From NCBI GenBank assembly GCA_003252395.1, contig QKEL01000012.1, forward strand, positions 62,001 through 126,000: DNA of 64,000 bases. The letters run 5' to 3'. Below the pieces are notes generated by a model. The model ran no database searches and was not told where the DNA came from. It was given only the letters and a program-made list of their open reading frames with translations. This document shows, one piece after another, positions 17,674 through 25,256 of the stretch. Both the position numbers and the translations under genes were made by a program. Position 1 is the first letter of the stretch, and each line of letters starts with the position of its first letter. The DNA comes from Spirochaetales bacterium (GTDB lineage Bacteria > Spirochaetota > Spirochaetia > Treponematales > Treponemataceae).

Positions 17674-19281
17674 ATGGAGATATACGGATTCGCCCAATTC
17701 GGGTACGAGGGAGAGTTGGTGAAAGTCGAATCCGACCTTCGGCGCGGCATACCGGCGATAGACGTGGTAGGCCTGCCCGACGGGGCGATTCGCGAATCGC
17801 GGGAACGGATGCGGGCGGCGATCCGAAACTCGGGGCTGGAATTCCCGAAAGAGCGAATTCTCCTGAATCTGTGCCCCGCGGGATTGAAGAAAGAAGGGAG
17901 CTCGTTCGACCTGCCCATCGCGCTTTCGGTCCTCGGCAGCGCGGAAGGGCTTTCGGGGGGAACGGGAACGATAATGGTCCTGGGCGAACTGGAGCTTTCC
18001 GGCGCCGTACGGCCCGTACCCGGCACCCTCGCCGCGGTTTCATGCGGGATCAAGGCCGGGATCGGCCTCTTTTTGGTACCCGCGGGAAATTTGGCCGAGG
18101 CATCCCTTGTTCCCCGCGCGAAGGTATACGGGGTTGAAACCCTTGCCCAAGCCGTTGGCCTGTTGCGCGCGCTTTACTCGGCCGGCGATCCCCCCGGCCA
18201 TGCCGAGGCTGTGCCGTCCCCTTTCGAAGCCCCGAGCGGAATCGAATGCGCCGCCCCGAGCGACGCGACGCGGTTCGAGAGGGGGCGCGACCCGCGTCCG
18301 AGGTTCCCGGAACCGGGCGACCTTCCCGGCTTTGAGGACATACGCGGACAGCGGGCGCTGGTTCGGGCGCTGCAAATCGCGGCGGCGGGAGGGCACCACC
18401 TGATCGCCTACGGTCCCCCGGGCTGCGGCAAAACCATGACGCTTCGGCGCTTTCCCGCCTTGCTCCCCGACCTCAATCCGGAAACGGCCCTTGAGGCCAC
18501 CAGAATCCACGGAATAGCGGAAACCCTCTCGCGGGAAGGGCCGGCGCTCCTTTTACGGCCCCCCTTCAGGGAACCCCACCCCAATGCCAGCCTGGAAGGC
18601 CTGATCGGCGGCGGCCAACGCTGCAGTCCGGGGGAAATATCCCTTGCCCACGGCGGCGCCCTCTTCCTTGACGAAGCGGCCCTCTTTCGCGCCTCTGCCC
18701 TACAGGCCCTCCGCTCCCCCATCGAATCGGGAACGGTTACCCTAAGCCGGGCGGGAAAAAACGTGACCTTCCCCGCCCGCTTTCAATTATTGATGGCGAT
18801 TAACCCCTGCCCCTGCGGGAACGCGGGCGCGAGCGGCCGGGTTTGCACCTGCATGCCCGAGGCGGTGAGCCGTTATTGGAAGCGCCTGACGGCCCCCCTT
18901 CTCGACCGAATTGACCTCAGGGTCGAGGTTCGGCCGCCGGACGGCGCGGAGCTTTCGGGACCGCCGACGCATTCTACCCGGGAACTCAGGCTCGCGATCG
19001 CCCGCGCGCGAATCATGCAGGAGAACCGGAATCAGGGGCCCCTGAACGGCGCCTTGGCGCCTGAGGCATTGATGGGAGTGTCGAACATGACGCCCCAGGC
19101 CCGCGAATGCTTCCGGGAACTGATGGCGGACGAACGGCTTTCCGGCCGCGGCGGACACGGGATTCTTCGGGTCGCGAGAACAATCGCGGACATGGAAGGC
19201 GAGACCGTCCTTGATAGAGGCCACCTTACCGAGGCGGCGGGATTCAGGAGATGGGGAATCGCGGTACCGGACTTTCTTTAG
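17674..19281 (+). CDS. ComM/YifB-type Mg-chelatase-like AAA+ ATPase
   Basis: 535 aa. The N-terminal part is the ChlI/ComM Lon-protease-like fold (MEIYGFAQFGYEGELVKVESDLRRGIPAIDVVGLPD, SSFDLPIALSVLG). The central AAA+ domain shows Walker A GPPGCGKTM, Walker B GALFLDEAALF and the cysteine cluster NPCPCGNAGASGRVCTC. ComM helicases promote branch migration during uptake and recombination of DNA in naturally transformable bacteria; other YifB proteins have no assigned role. The ATG at 17,674 is the family start; the longer open frame from 17,104 is antisense to the UDPGP gene. The region 17,515-17,673 upstream contains only short CCGGG-rich repeats. Confidence 0.88.
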   Translation: MEIYGFAQFGYEGELVKVESDLRRGIPAIDVVGLPDGAIRESRERMRAAIRNSGLEFPKERILLNLCPAGLKKEGSSFDLPIALSVLGSAEGLSGGTGTIMVLGELELSGAVRPVPGTLAAVSCGIKAGIGLFLVPAGNLAEASLVPRAKVYGVETLAQAVGLLRALYSAGDPPGHAEAVPSPFEAPSGIECAAPSDATRFERGRDPRPRFPEPGDLPGFEDIRGQRALVRALQIAAAGGHHLIAYGPPGCGKTMTLRRFPALLPDLNPETALEATRIHGIAETLSREGPALLLRPPFREPHPNASLEGLIGGGQRCSPGEISLAHGGALFLDEAALFRASALQALRSPIESGTVTLSRAGKNVTFPARFQLLMAINPCPCGNAGASGRVCTCMPEAVSRYWKRLTAPLLDRIDLRVEVRPPDGAELSGPPTHSTRELRLAIARARIMQENRNQGPLNGALAPEALMGVSNMTPQARECFRELMADERLSGRGGHGILRVARTIADMEGETVLDRGHLTEAAGFRRWGIAVPDFL

Positions 19282-20138
19282 CCGAGGGCGCGTTCCGATT
19301 CTTCGAGGAGGGCCGAAAGCGACTCGTTGAGGAAGCGATCGTCTATATCCCGACGGCCGGCGGTACGGCCGAGCTTGCGGTCGGGCCGGGCGGCCCCGTG
19401 AAAATCGCTGCCCGCGGTCACGCAGAGCCCCAATTCCCGCGCGAGGCGCTCAAGCCGTTCGCACTCCACGACCCGCGCCGCCGGGTGCCAGGCCTCCAGC
19501 CCGGCGATGCCCCGAGCCGCGAAATCGCGCAGCACCTCGCCGATCTTGCCCCATGACACGTAGAGCGAAAGGGGATGCGCCAAGACGGGAACGCCTCCCG
19601 AGTCGCGGATGGCACTGATTCCCTCGTCCAGGGGGATTCCGGAACGGTCCATAAAGTACGGACGGTCCTTCGCGAGGTAGCGGTCGAAGGCTTGCTGGCG
19701 GTTTTTTACCTTCTTCACGGAAACGAGATACTCCGCGAAATGGGGCCGGCCGACCACGTCTCCTCCGGCCAGGGCGGCGACTCGTTCAAGGTCGACATCA
19801 ATCCCGTCTTTCCGCATCAACGAGACTATTTCGGCGTTGCGGGCGTTGCGCGCCATGACCTGCCCCTCCAACAGGGCGTTCAGGGAAGCGGAAGGACGGA
19901 CCAAGCCAAGACCCAGCACATGGCATTCCCCGCGTTTCCACGCGATATCGAGCTCCACCCCGGGAATGAATCGGATACCGGCCCGCTCGGCCGCAAAAGA
20001 GGCCTCGGCATTTCCCGCCACGGAGTCGTGGTCGGTAAGCGCCAGGGCGGAGAGGCCCCGTTCAACGGCGTGCGCGATAAGCTCGGAAGGGGTCATGGAC
20101 CCGTCTGAGACCCGGGAATGGGTGTGAAGATCTATCAT
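19278..20138 (-). CDS. PHP-domain phosphoesterase (RNase AM / TrpH-like)
   Basis: 286 aa. The N-terminus MIDLHTHSRVSDGSMTPSEL and the block ALALTDHDSVAGN supply the metal-binding His/Asp set of the PHP family, continued by PGVELDI, LAHP and AGSDFHG. Relatives are 5'-3' exoribonucleases acting on short RNA or 3'-phosphate-trimming enzymes. The gene overlaps comM convergently by 4 bp. Its promoter -10 (TACAGT) ends 9 nt before the ATG, so the leader is nearly absent, and a 16-bp palindrome covers the start. Confidence 0.85.
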   Translation of the reverse strand: MIDLHTHSRVSDGSMTPSELIAHAVERGLSALALTDHDSVAGNAEASFAAERAGIRFIPGVELDIAWKRGECHVLGLGLVRPSASLNALLEGQVMARNARNAEIVSLMRKDGIDVDLERVAALAGGDVVGRPHFAEYLVSVKKVKNRQQAFDRYLAKDRPYFMDRSGIPLDEGISAIRDSGGVPVLAHPLSLYVSWGKIGEVLRDFAARGIAGLEAWHPAARVVECERLERLARELGLCVTAGSDFHGAARPDRKLGRTAGRRDIDDRFLNESLSALLEESERALG

Positions 20139-20153
20139 ACAGTGAACACTGTA
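20138..20153. promoter_or_regulatory. 16-bp palindrome over the start of the PHP gene
   Basis: TACAGTGAACACTGTA is a palindrome except for its central AA. It overlaps both the ATG and the -10 (TACAGT, 20153-20148) of the minus-strand PHP gene, so a bound protein would block it. Possible operator; the regulator is unknown. Confidence 0.45.
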
Positions 20154-20183
20154 CCAAAAAAATGGACTTCTCGCCAGATTTTG

Positions 20184-20192
20184 TGCTATACT
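20184..20192 (+). promoter_or_regulatory. Extended -10 promoter of the cyclic-nucleotide sensor operon
   Basis: TGCTATACT, an extended -10 element without a good -35, about 40 nt upstream of the start at 20,233, which has GAGGG before it. Confidence 0.5.
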
Positions 20193-20232
20193 TCTTTGTC
20201 GTAACAGAGTTTAAGCGTTACGAGGGTTCAAG

Positions 20233-21216
20233 ATGCCGAAAGCCTTACAATTTAAACCCAACTCAGTCATCTATTTTGCCGGTGACGTTGACGATCGCGT
20301 CTTCTTGCTCCAACGCGGCCGGATAGCCCTCACCTCCACCGATATCGAAACGGGGAAGCAGATCACCGAGTACATCCGCGAAGGCGAGTTTTTCGGCGTA
20401 AAATCGGCCTTGGGCCATTTTCCCCGGGAAGAAAGCATAATGGTCATAACCGATTCGCTATGCCTTGCCTTCTCCACCCCCGAGTTCGAGCAATTCGTCC
20501 AGCAAAATACCAGAATCATCATGAAGATGCTCAAGGTCTTTTCCAATCAGCTCAGGCACATTCATCGGCAGATAGAATCACTTTTGGACAGCGAAGAGCA
20601 GACCAACCCCGACGACGGCATGTATTCCGTCGCGTCCTGCTTTTTCAATTCCCAGCAGTTCAGCGCCGCCTCCGAGGTAGCCGTACGCTATCTGAGGCTG
20701 TACCCCAACGGGAAACACGCCATGGAGATGAAGCAGATCGCGCAAAACAAGGGGGGCGCGGATCACCGCTTTGGCGAACGCACCGCGGCCGAACGGGGGC
20801 AGCCCTCCGCGGATCCCGGAAGGCGCTCGGGAGGCCCCGTGGGCAATGACCCTAACCTCGCGCTGACGCTTGCCGAAGGCCTGGTCGGGCAGGAAAAATG
20901 GGACGAAGCCTACAAGCAGTACCATTCGATCATAGAAATCGGCGACTCGCCCGCCCTCGGAAAGGCCTATGCCGGCGCCGGACGGTGCCTGTACGAACAA
21001 CAGGAATACGTTCGCTGCATACAGCTTCTTTCCGTATATATCGGGAAGGACCCCAAAACGCTCCAACTGGCGCAGATTCTCATGTATATGGGGTTGTGCT
21101 ATAAGGCCATGGAGCAGGACGAAAAGGCGAAGGCATTCTTCGGCAAGGCCCTTTCCATGGCGACGCCGGACCTCGTGCCGCAAATCAAGCAATTGTACGC
21201 CGAGTGCGGAGGTTGA
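20233..21216 (+). CDS. Cyclic-nucleotide-binding domain protein with C-terminal TPR repeats
   Basis: 327 aa. Residues about 5-115 form a cyclic-nucleotide-binding beta roll (VIYFAGDVDDRVFLLQRGRIALTS, YIREGEFFGVKSALGHFPREESI). The phosphate-binding cassette has FFGVKSALG plus REESIMVI instead of the canonical GE(L/I)-x-RSA, so ligand binding is uncertain. The C-terminal half carries TPR-like helices (AYKQYHSIIEIGDSPALGKAYAGAGRCLYEQ, LMYMGLCYKAMEQDEKAKAFFGKAL). No DNA-binding domain is seen, so the output is probably protein-protein contact. Three bp separate it from the next cyclic-nucleotide gene, indicating one operon. Confidence 0.75.
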   Translation: MPKALQFKPNSVIYFAGDVDDRVFLLQRGRIALTSTDIETGKQITEYIREGEFFGVKSALGHFPREESIMVITDSLCLAFSTPEFEQFVQQNTRIIMKMLKVFSNQLRHIHRQIESLLDSEEQTNPDDGMYSVASCFFNSQQFSAASEVAVRYLRLYPNGKHAMEMKQIAQNKGGADHRFGERTAAERGQPSADPGRRSGGPVGNDPNLALTLAEGLVGQEKWDEAYKQYHSIIEIGDSPALGKAYAGAGRCLYEQQEYVRCIQLLSVYIGKDPKTLQLAQILMYMGLCYKAMEQDEKAKAFFGKALSMATPDLVPQIKQLYAECGG

Positions 21217-21219
21217 CCC

Positions 21220-21864
21220 ATGAGCGACGTATTCGCCGCGTTTTCGCGGTTTGCCAAAAAATTCCCGAAAGGCTCGGTAATATTCTCGGAATACGAACCC
21301 GGGGACGCCTTCTATCTCATCCAGAGCGGACGCGTGCAGTTGATCAAGATCGTCAACGGTTTCGAGAAAAACCTAGACATACTCCAGCCCTCGGAAATCT
21401 TCGGCGAAATGGCCATCCTCGAAAACTCGCCCCGATCCGCCACCGCCATAGCCTACGACGACGTGATCGCCCTCGAGTTCAACAAGGCGAACTTCGAGGT
21501 ATTGATGATGGGGAATCCCGCCATCGCCATGAAGCTCCTGAAAACGTTCGTAAAGCGGATTTTCGTCCAGAAACGTCGGTTTATGGTGCTGACCGTTCCC
21601 GATCGCCTTGCCCGCGTCGGCGACGTATTCCTCATGCTGGACGAAACCCAGCCATCCCCCGACCGCAACACCGAAACCCGCGTCTTTAACATCTCGTTGG
21701 ACGAGGTGGCCCGCTGGGCCGGACTCTCCCTCGAGGCCGTGGAAGACGAAATGCACCGGTTTATCGACCAAGGAAAAATGGAAATGTACGAGGACCGAAT
21801 CCTGGTTAAAAACCTGACGGAACTGAGCCGTTTCGTTAACGCCCGACGCAGCAAAGACCTTTAA
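21220..21864 (+). CDS. Crp/Fnr-type cyclic-nucleotide-binding regulator
   Basis: 214 aa. The N-terminal beta roll (PKGSVIFSEYEPGDAFYLIQSGRVQLIK, EIFGEMAILENSPRSATAIA) contains a near-canonical phosphate-binding cassette, GEMAILENSPRSATA, so cAMP or a related nucleotide is a plausible ligand. After a long helix the C-terminal region VFNISLDEVARWAGLSLEAVEDEMHRFIDQGKMEMYEDRILV looks like a winged helix of the Crp class. It is the second gene of the sensor operon and lies just upstream of the tRNA-Thr promoter. Confidence 0.8.
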   Translation: MSDVFAAFSRFAKKFPKGSVIFSEYEPGDAFYLIQSGRVQLIKIVNGFEKNLDILQPSEIFGEMAILENSPRSATAIAYDDVIALEFNKANFEVLMMGNPAIAMKLLKTFVKRIFVQKRRFMVLTVPDRLARVGDVFLMLDETQPSPDRNTETRVFNISLDEVARWAGLSLEAVEDEMHRFIDQGKMEMYEDRILVKNLTELSRFVNARRSKDL

Positions 21865-21875
21865 AAACACCCCGG

Positions 21876-21904
21876 TTGACGCGTTTTCCCCTATTTGCTA
21901 CTAT
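21876..21904 (+). promoter_or_regulatory. Promoter of tRNA-Thr
   Basis: TTGACG (21876-21881), 17-bp spacer, TACTAT (21899-21904), extended by an upstream TGC, 10 nt before the mature tRNA 5' end. An overlapping TATAAT at 21902 would need a 20-bp spacer. Confidence 0.6.
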
Positions 21905-21914
21905 AATGGCTCCC

Positions 21915-21987
21915 GCCAAGATAGCTCAGTCGGCAGAGCAGCACCCTCGTAACGTGCAGGTCAAGGGTTCGATTCCCTTTCTTGGCT
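21915..21987 (+). tRNA. tRNA-Thr (anticodon CGT)
   Basis: A complete cloverleaf: acceptor GCCAAGA/TCTTGGC, D-arm GCTC/GAGC, anticodon loop CTCGTAA (anticodon CGT, reading ACG), T-arm AAGGG/CCCTT with loop TTCGATT, and discriminator T. CCA is not encoded. The bottom four anticodon-stem pairs form (GCAC/GTGC), but the pair next to the loop is C.C (positions 31.39). The 3' 16 nt and trailer are duplicated downstream and serve as the left border of the island. Confidence 0.9.
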
Positions 21988-22042
21988 AGAAAAAGGTCAG
22001 TCCTAATGGACTGGCCTTTTTTTATAGGCCAAGAAAGGGAAT
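21971..22042. repeat. 72-bp repeat copy A: tRNA-Thr 3' end, terminator, inverted tRNA 3' end
   Basis: Matches 22150-22221 with one mismatch (A/G at 22026/22205) at an offset of 179 bp. The unit is itself a palindrome: the tRNA end at 21971-21986 pairs with 22028-22043 around the terminator hairpin. The inverted copy actually extends 21 bases (to 22048), into the T-loop of the tRNA. Confidence 0.9.
21990..22023 (+). terminator. tRNA-Thr terminator
   Basis: Stem 21990-22003 with 22008-22021, loop TAAT, one G.U pair, and a run of T at 22017-22023. The hairpin is nested inside a larger palindrome made by the tRNA 3' end and its inverted copy just downstream. Confidence 0.85.
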
Positions 22043-22149
22043 CGAACCGGAAGGGCCGCCGACCAACGGGAGGAAAAGCCGACAGGATGTCGGCGTAAGG
22101 CCCTGGAGGCGGCTCGAAGGGAGCCCACACGAAGTGCGCGACCGTAGAG

Positions 22150-22221
22150 GATTCCCTTTCTTGGCTAGAAAAAGGTCAGTCCTAATGGACTGGCCTTTTT
22201 TTATGGGCCAAGAAAGGGAAT
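22150..22221. repeat. 72-bp repeat copy B of the tRNA-Thr end/terminator palindrome
   Basis: Second copy of the 72-bp unit, without the upstream part of the tRNA, so it cannot make a tRNA. The region 22043-22149 between the copies contains further repeat-module sequence that reappears at 34,941-34,982. No gene is seen in 21,988-22,626. Confidence 0.9.
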
Positions 22222-22343
22222 ACCTCCGGTTTGTCGAAAGGTACGGATTGACTGTCCGTTCTTGCTTCGCGGCGAACGGACTGCGACATCGAACCGAAGC
22301 GACGCCCCGACCGAGAGGGATTCGCAACGAAGTTTCGAGCGGG
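22199..22343. repeat. 145-bp dispersed repeat, left copy
   Basis: Matches 34741-34885 at 141 of 145 positions by my count. It begins with the inverted tRNA-Thr end (GCCAAGAAAGGGAAT) and contains a hairpin with 8-bp stem GTCCGTTC/GAACGGAC (22254-22281). A further, shorter copy of the hairpin segment lies at 22,420-22,466 (stem 22426-22433 with 22446-22453). Short ORFs through these copies lack ribosome binding sites and diverge outside the repeat. Confidence 0.85.
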
Positions 22344-22626
22344 GCGAGCCGCAGGACGCGGCGAGAGTCGCGGAGGCGGCCTGGAAGGAGTGCGCAGGAT
22401 CGCGCACGACTGGAAGGGATTGATTGTCCGTTCTTGCTCCTCGGCGAACGGACTACAATATCGAACCTGAAGAGCCGCTGGGGAGGCCTTCCCCGGCCAT
22501 CGGCACGCCCTTATTCCTCCCTCAGGCTTCGCCAGGGTAACGCGAAATCCGCCCGCAGCGGAAACGCTGGTTTTTCAACCGGTTCGGCGCTATGCTTGAA
22601 GCTATTAAAACCTCGGGAGTCGCCCC

Positions 22627-23385
22627 ATGAAACCGGTTCTTTTTCCCCTTTTGGCAAGCGTCGTTCTTTTCAGTTCGTGCCTGACCACCCTCGATTCCGC
22701 CCTGAACTCATACCGCGAAGGCGGCGAGGCGCCCCTGACCGAGAAAGAAGTCGCCAAGGGCCTGAAGGAAGCCCTGACCCGGGGCGCTGATGCGGCGGTA
22801 CGGGAGCTAGCCAAGAAGGACGGCTATTACGGCGACGCCCTCTACCGCCTGGTCCTGCCCCCTGAGGCCAACCCCATCATCGAGAATATAGAGCGCGTTC
22901 CCGGCGGGAAAAAGATGATGGACGACCTCGTCCTCCGGATCAACAGGTCCGCCGAAGAGGCGGCCTCCGGGGCCTACCCTATCTTCGCCGACGCCGTAAC
23001 CGACATGACCATCGCGGACGCATTCGCGATCCTGAAGGGGAACGACGACGCGGCGACCCAATACTTCCGCTCAAAAACCTATACCCGCCTGGTCGACCTC
23101 TACCGCCCGAAACTGAACGGCGCCCTGGACAAGAAACTGGTAGGCGACATTTCCGCCAACGACACGTGGAACGCCCTGCGTGACCTCTACAATAAAGCGG
23201 CAGCGAGCCCCGTCGGGAAGCTCAATAAAATGAAAACCGTGGATATCGAGCTTTCCCGATACCTGACGGAAAAGGCGCTGGACGGCATGTTCCTGAAGGT
23301 GGCGGACGAGGAAAAGGCCATCCGCAAGGACCCGGTAAAGCGGGTAACCCAGATATTGAAGCGGGTGTTCGGCTCGCTGGACTGA
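22627..23385 (+). CDS. DUF4197 lipoprotein
   Basis: 252 aa. Signal peptide with lipobox FSSC, so probably anchored in a membrane facing the periplasm. The body is the helical DUF4197 family: ALTEKEVAKGLKEAL-type start, KDGYYGDALYRLVLPPEA, GGKKMMDDLVLRINRSAEEAA, FADAVTDMTIADAFAILKGNDDAATQYFRSKT. Function is unknown in the family. GGGAG precedes the ATG, and TATGCT about 33 nt upstream is a possible -10. It sits inside the proposed island borders, although its composition resembles the surrounding chromosome. Confidence 0.85.
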   Translation: MKPVLFPLLASVVLFSSCLTTLDSALNSYREGGEAPLTEKEVAKGLKEALTRGADAAVRELAKKDGYYGDALYRLVLPPEANPIIENIERVPGGKKMMDDLVLRINRSAEEAASGAYPIFADAVTDMTIADAFAILKGNDDAATQYFRSKTYTRLVDLYRPKLNGALDKKLVGDISANDTWNALRDLYNKAAASPVGKLNKMKTVDIELSRYLTEKALDGMFLKVADEEKAIRKDPVKRVTQILKRVFGSLD

Positions 23386-23570
23386 GGGCTGCCGCGGGGA
23401 AGCGGCTACGCACGAGAATTATTCCCGCACCGTACAGAAAACCATACGCTTTTCAACGCTATAGGCGATGTATCCCTACTTTGAATCTCCCGTTTACTAC
23501 GCGAAGTCTCGAGTTTTTCGTTAACCTTTACTAACTCATTGTCGCGCAACTAACCTGCCCATAGGGCGGA

Positions 23571-23693
23571 TTGACGTTCCCGTACAGGAAGATTCCAATC
23601 ATTGCCATGACCGAGATAACAACGATCCACGACCTTTCCACGCTCCTCCATTACCGGAGCGGAAAGGTCTCAATCACGGGGCCTTTTTTTTAA
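23571..23693 (+). ncRNA. Candidate attenuator-like small transcript with a 28-codon ORF
   Basis: Lies in the gene-free gap 23,386-23,780. TTGACG (23571-23576), 17 bp, TCCAAT (23594-23599), then 7 nt and an ATG at 23607 that opens 28 codons (starting MTEITTIHDL, ending GPFF) with the stop at 23691-23693. Two mutually exclusive hairpins are possible: 23631-23646 with 23656-23669 (14 bp, 2-nt bulge), and a terminator 23663-23669 with 23680-23686 followed by a U run. This is the layout of a leader-peptide attenuator, but no gene follows on this strand. Confidence 0.4.
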
Positions 23694-23780
23694 GGAGAGG
23701 CAGAACGCGCCACGGGGTTCGAGCGCGTCACGGCGGAGCCCCCGCCAAGAAAGCTGTTACAGGGGCGAAGGTCTTAGGAA

Positions 23781-24278
23781 TCAAACCCAGCCGTGCCCTT
23801 TCATTACCGCGTACACTTCCCGCGCGCACCGATCCGCGTCCTTCTTCACGTCAGACGCCCAAAAACGGATAACGGTCCACCCCTCGGCCCGTAACGTTCC
23901 AGTGACGAATTCGTCCCTGCGGGCGTTCCGGCGCAGCTTTTCGCGCCAGTATTTCGGGTATCGCCGAAGCATCGCCTCGGGACCGGAATACCCTTTCAAG
24001 GCCCACTCGTGCCCGTGCCAAAAGTCGCCGTCCACGAATACCGCTAGGCGGAATTTTTTCAGGCCGAAATCCGGCTTCCCGACCGCGCGAACCTGCTTTC
24101 TCAACCGTATGCCTAGCCTCCGCATCGCGGAGCCCAGCAACCGTTCGGGCAGGGTGTTTCTGCAGCGTATTCGGCTCATGATTCGGCTCGTTACCGCGGG
24201 GTCTCTCCCGCGGCATCGCGCGCGGTAAAAGCGCCGCGGCACGCCGATAGGGTCGATCAACGGGTTGCGGATTACCAT
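23781..24278 (-). CDS. Vsr-type very short patch / DUF559-like endonuclease
   Basis: 165 aa. The order of motifs fits the Vsr nuclease fold: TSRIMSRIRCRNTLPERLL, then GKPDFGLKKFRLAVFVDGDFWHGHEW with the metal-binding Asp and His residues, then YWREKLRRNARRDEFVTGTLRAEGWTVIRFW. Vsr enzymes nick at T:G mismatches left by deamination of 5-methylcytosine and normally accompany a C5 methyltransferase; none is present here. It is the last gene of the restriction operon, 25 bp after the HNH gene, and may serve as a defence nuclease rather than for repair (inference). Confidence 0.8.
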   Translation of the reverse strand: MVIRNPLIDPIGVPRRFYRARCRGRDPAVTSRIMSRIRCRNTLPERLLGSAMRRLGIRLRKQVRAVGKPDFGLKKFRLAVFVDGDFWHGHEWALKGYSGPEAMLRRYPKYWREKLRRNARRDEFVTGTLRAEGWTVIRFWASDVKKDADRCAREVYAVMKGHGWV

Positions 24279-24303
24279 ATAACCGCCGCCATCTCGCGCT
24301 TCA

Positions 24304-25215
24304 CTACGCGCTCCTGAACTCCCCGAACCGCACCTTCAGCCTCTCCCGGTCCGGCCGCTCCGCCACCCGCTTCGGCACGATCAGGCTCGACCCGTCCAAT
24401 TCCTGCAACCCGTGCTTAAGCATGGGCCCGTCGCGCTCAAGGAGAATGTCCTCCCGAATATGGACGCGGTAGTCGGGATCGATGCCGAGGATATTCTTGT
24501 CGTACGCCGCATGGTGAATCTTGCAGAGGGACAGCCCGTTCGGGATCACCGGCGTTCCCCGCTCGTCCGAGTCGGGTATGATGTGCGCGGCGTCCAGGAG
24601 TTCGGGGTGGTTGAGTCGGCAGATGGCGCACCGCTGGTCGTACGCGCTTACGACCATCTCGCGGAAGGCGTTCTGGTGGAGCCGATGTCGGGTTTGTCCC
24701 CAGGCGTATCGCCTGACGTCGAGGGGCGAGGCGTCGATGTCGCCGAATCGCGCGCCCGCTTTCAGCTCGCCGTACGCGGGGTCTATCGCCGCGCGCACGC
24801 ACAGGCGGTCCGGCATGTCGTCGAGCACTATGACGGGCCAGATAGCCTGATACCGGGCTCCTTCCACTTCCTTGAAGTATACGAGCGGGGTTCTGGTCCT
24901 GAGCGCGTTTCGGAGGCCTACGTTGTCGCGGTGGCCGGGGTCGTTTCCCCGGTACGCGTAGGTGAAGAAACCGTCATCGCCAATTTCGTCCAGTTTGTAT
25001 AAACCCCTATTAGAGGTAGTGATGGAGACGGGCATGGCCCACCCCGCGGGGAACCAGATGCCGGTCTGGCCTTTCAACGTTATGCGCCGCCCGGCGACGG
25101 TGATTCCCTCGTTGAGTTCGCGTCCGCTGAATATGCCGTTATTCCACGCCTCCCGTTCCCGAAGCCATTGAAACACCGCTATCCGCAATCCCGTCTCGTC
25201 TACTTCGAAAGCCAT
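24304..25215 (-). CDS. HNH endonuclease of the restriction island
   Basis: 303 aa. The C-terminal region about 190-250 has a clear HNH nuclease: CAICRLNHPELLDAAHIIPDSDERG, then IPNGLSLCKIHHAAYD. The N-terminal 180 residues contain a beta-rich domain (ITLKGQTGIWFPAGWAMPVSI, FFTYAYRGNDPGHRDN, PLVYFKEVEGARYQAIWPV) resembling the DNA-reading modules that precede HNH domains in McrA/SRA-like restriction proteins, although I do not recognise it exactly. It lies 41 bp after hsdM in the same direction. Possibly a modification-dependent nuclease supplementing the type I system. Confidence 0.75.
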   Translation of the reverse strand: MAFEVDETGLRIAVFQWLREREAWNNGIFSGRELNEGITVAGRRITLKGQTGIWFPAGWAMPVSITTSNRGLYKLDEIGDDGFFTYAYRGNDPGHRDNVGLRNALRTRTPLVYFKEVEGARYQAIWPVIVLDDMPDRLCVRAAIDPAYGELKAGARFGDIDASPLDVRRYAWGQTRHRLHQNAFREMVVSAYDQRCAICRLNHPELLDAAHIIPDSDERGTPVIPNGLSLCKIHHAAYDKNILGIDPDYRVHIREDILLERDGPMLKHGLQELDGSSLIVPKRVAERPDRERLKVRFGEFRSA

Positions 25216-25256
25216 CGTTACGACCCCTTTTACTTTGGTATATACGGATATTTCCC

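Noticed and set aside
22150..22165. Second tRNA gene at copy B
   Set aside because: Only the 3' 16 nt are present; no D-arm or anticodon arm upstream.
22134..22790. 218-codon ORF through the tRNA-end repeats (and its 164-codon counterpart at 34,745)
   Set aside because: The two share about 45 residues only because the DNA is repeated; they diverge outside it, lack ribosome binding sites, and the first runs into the DUF4197 gene in another frame.
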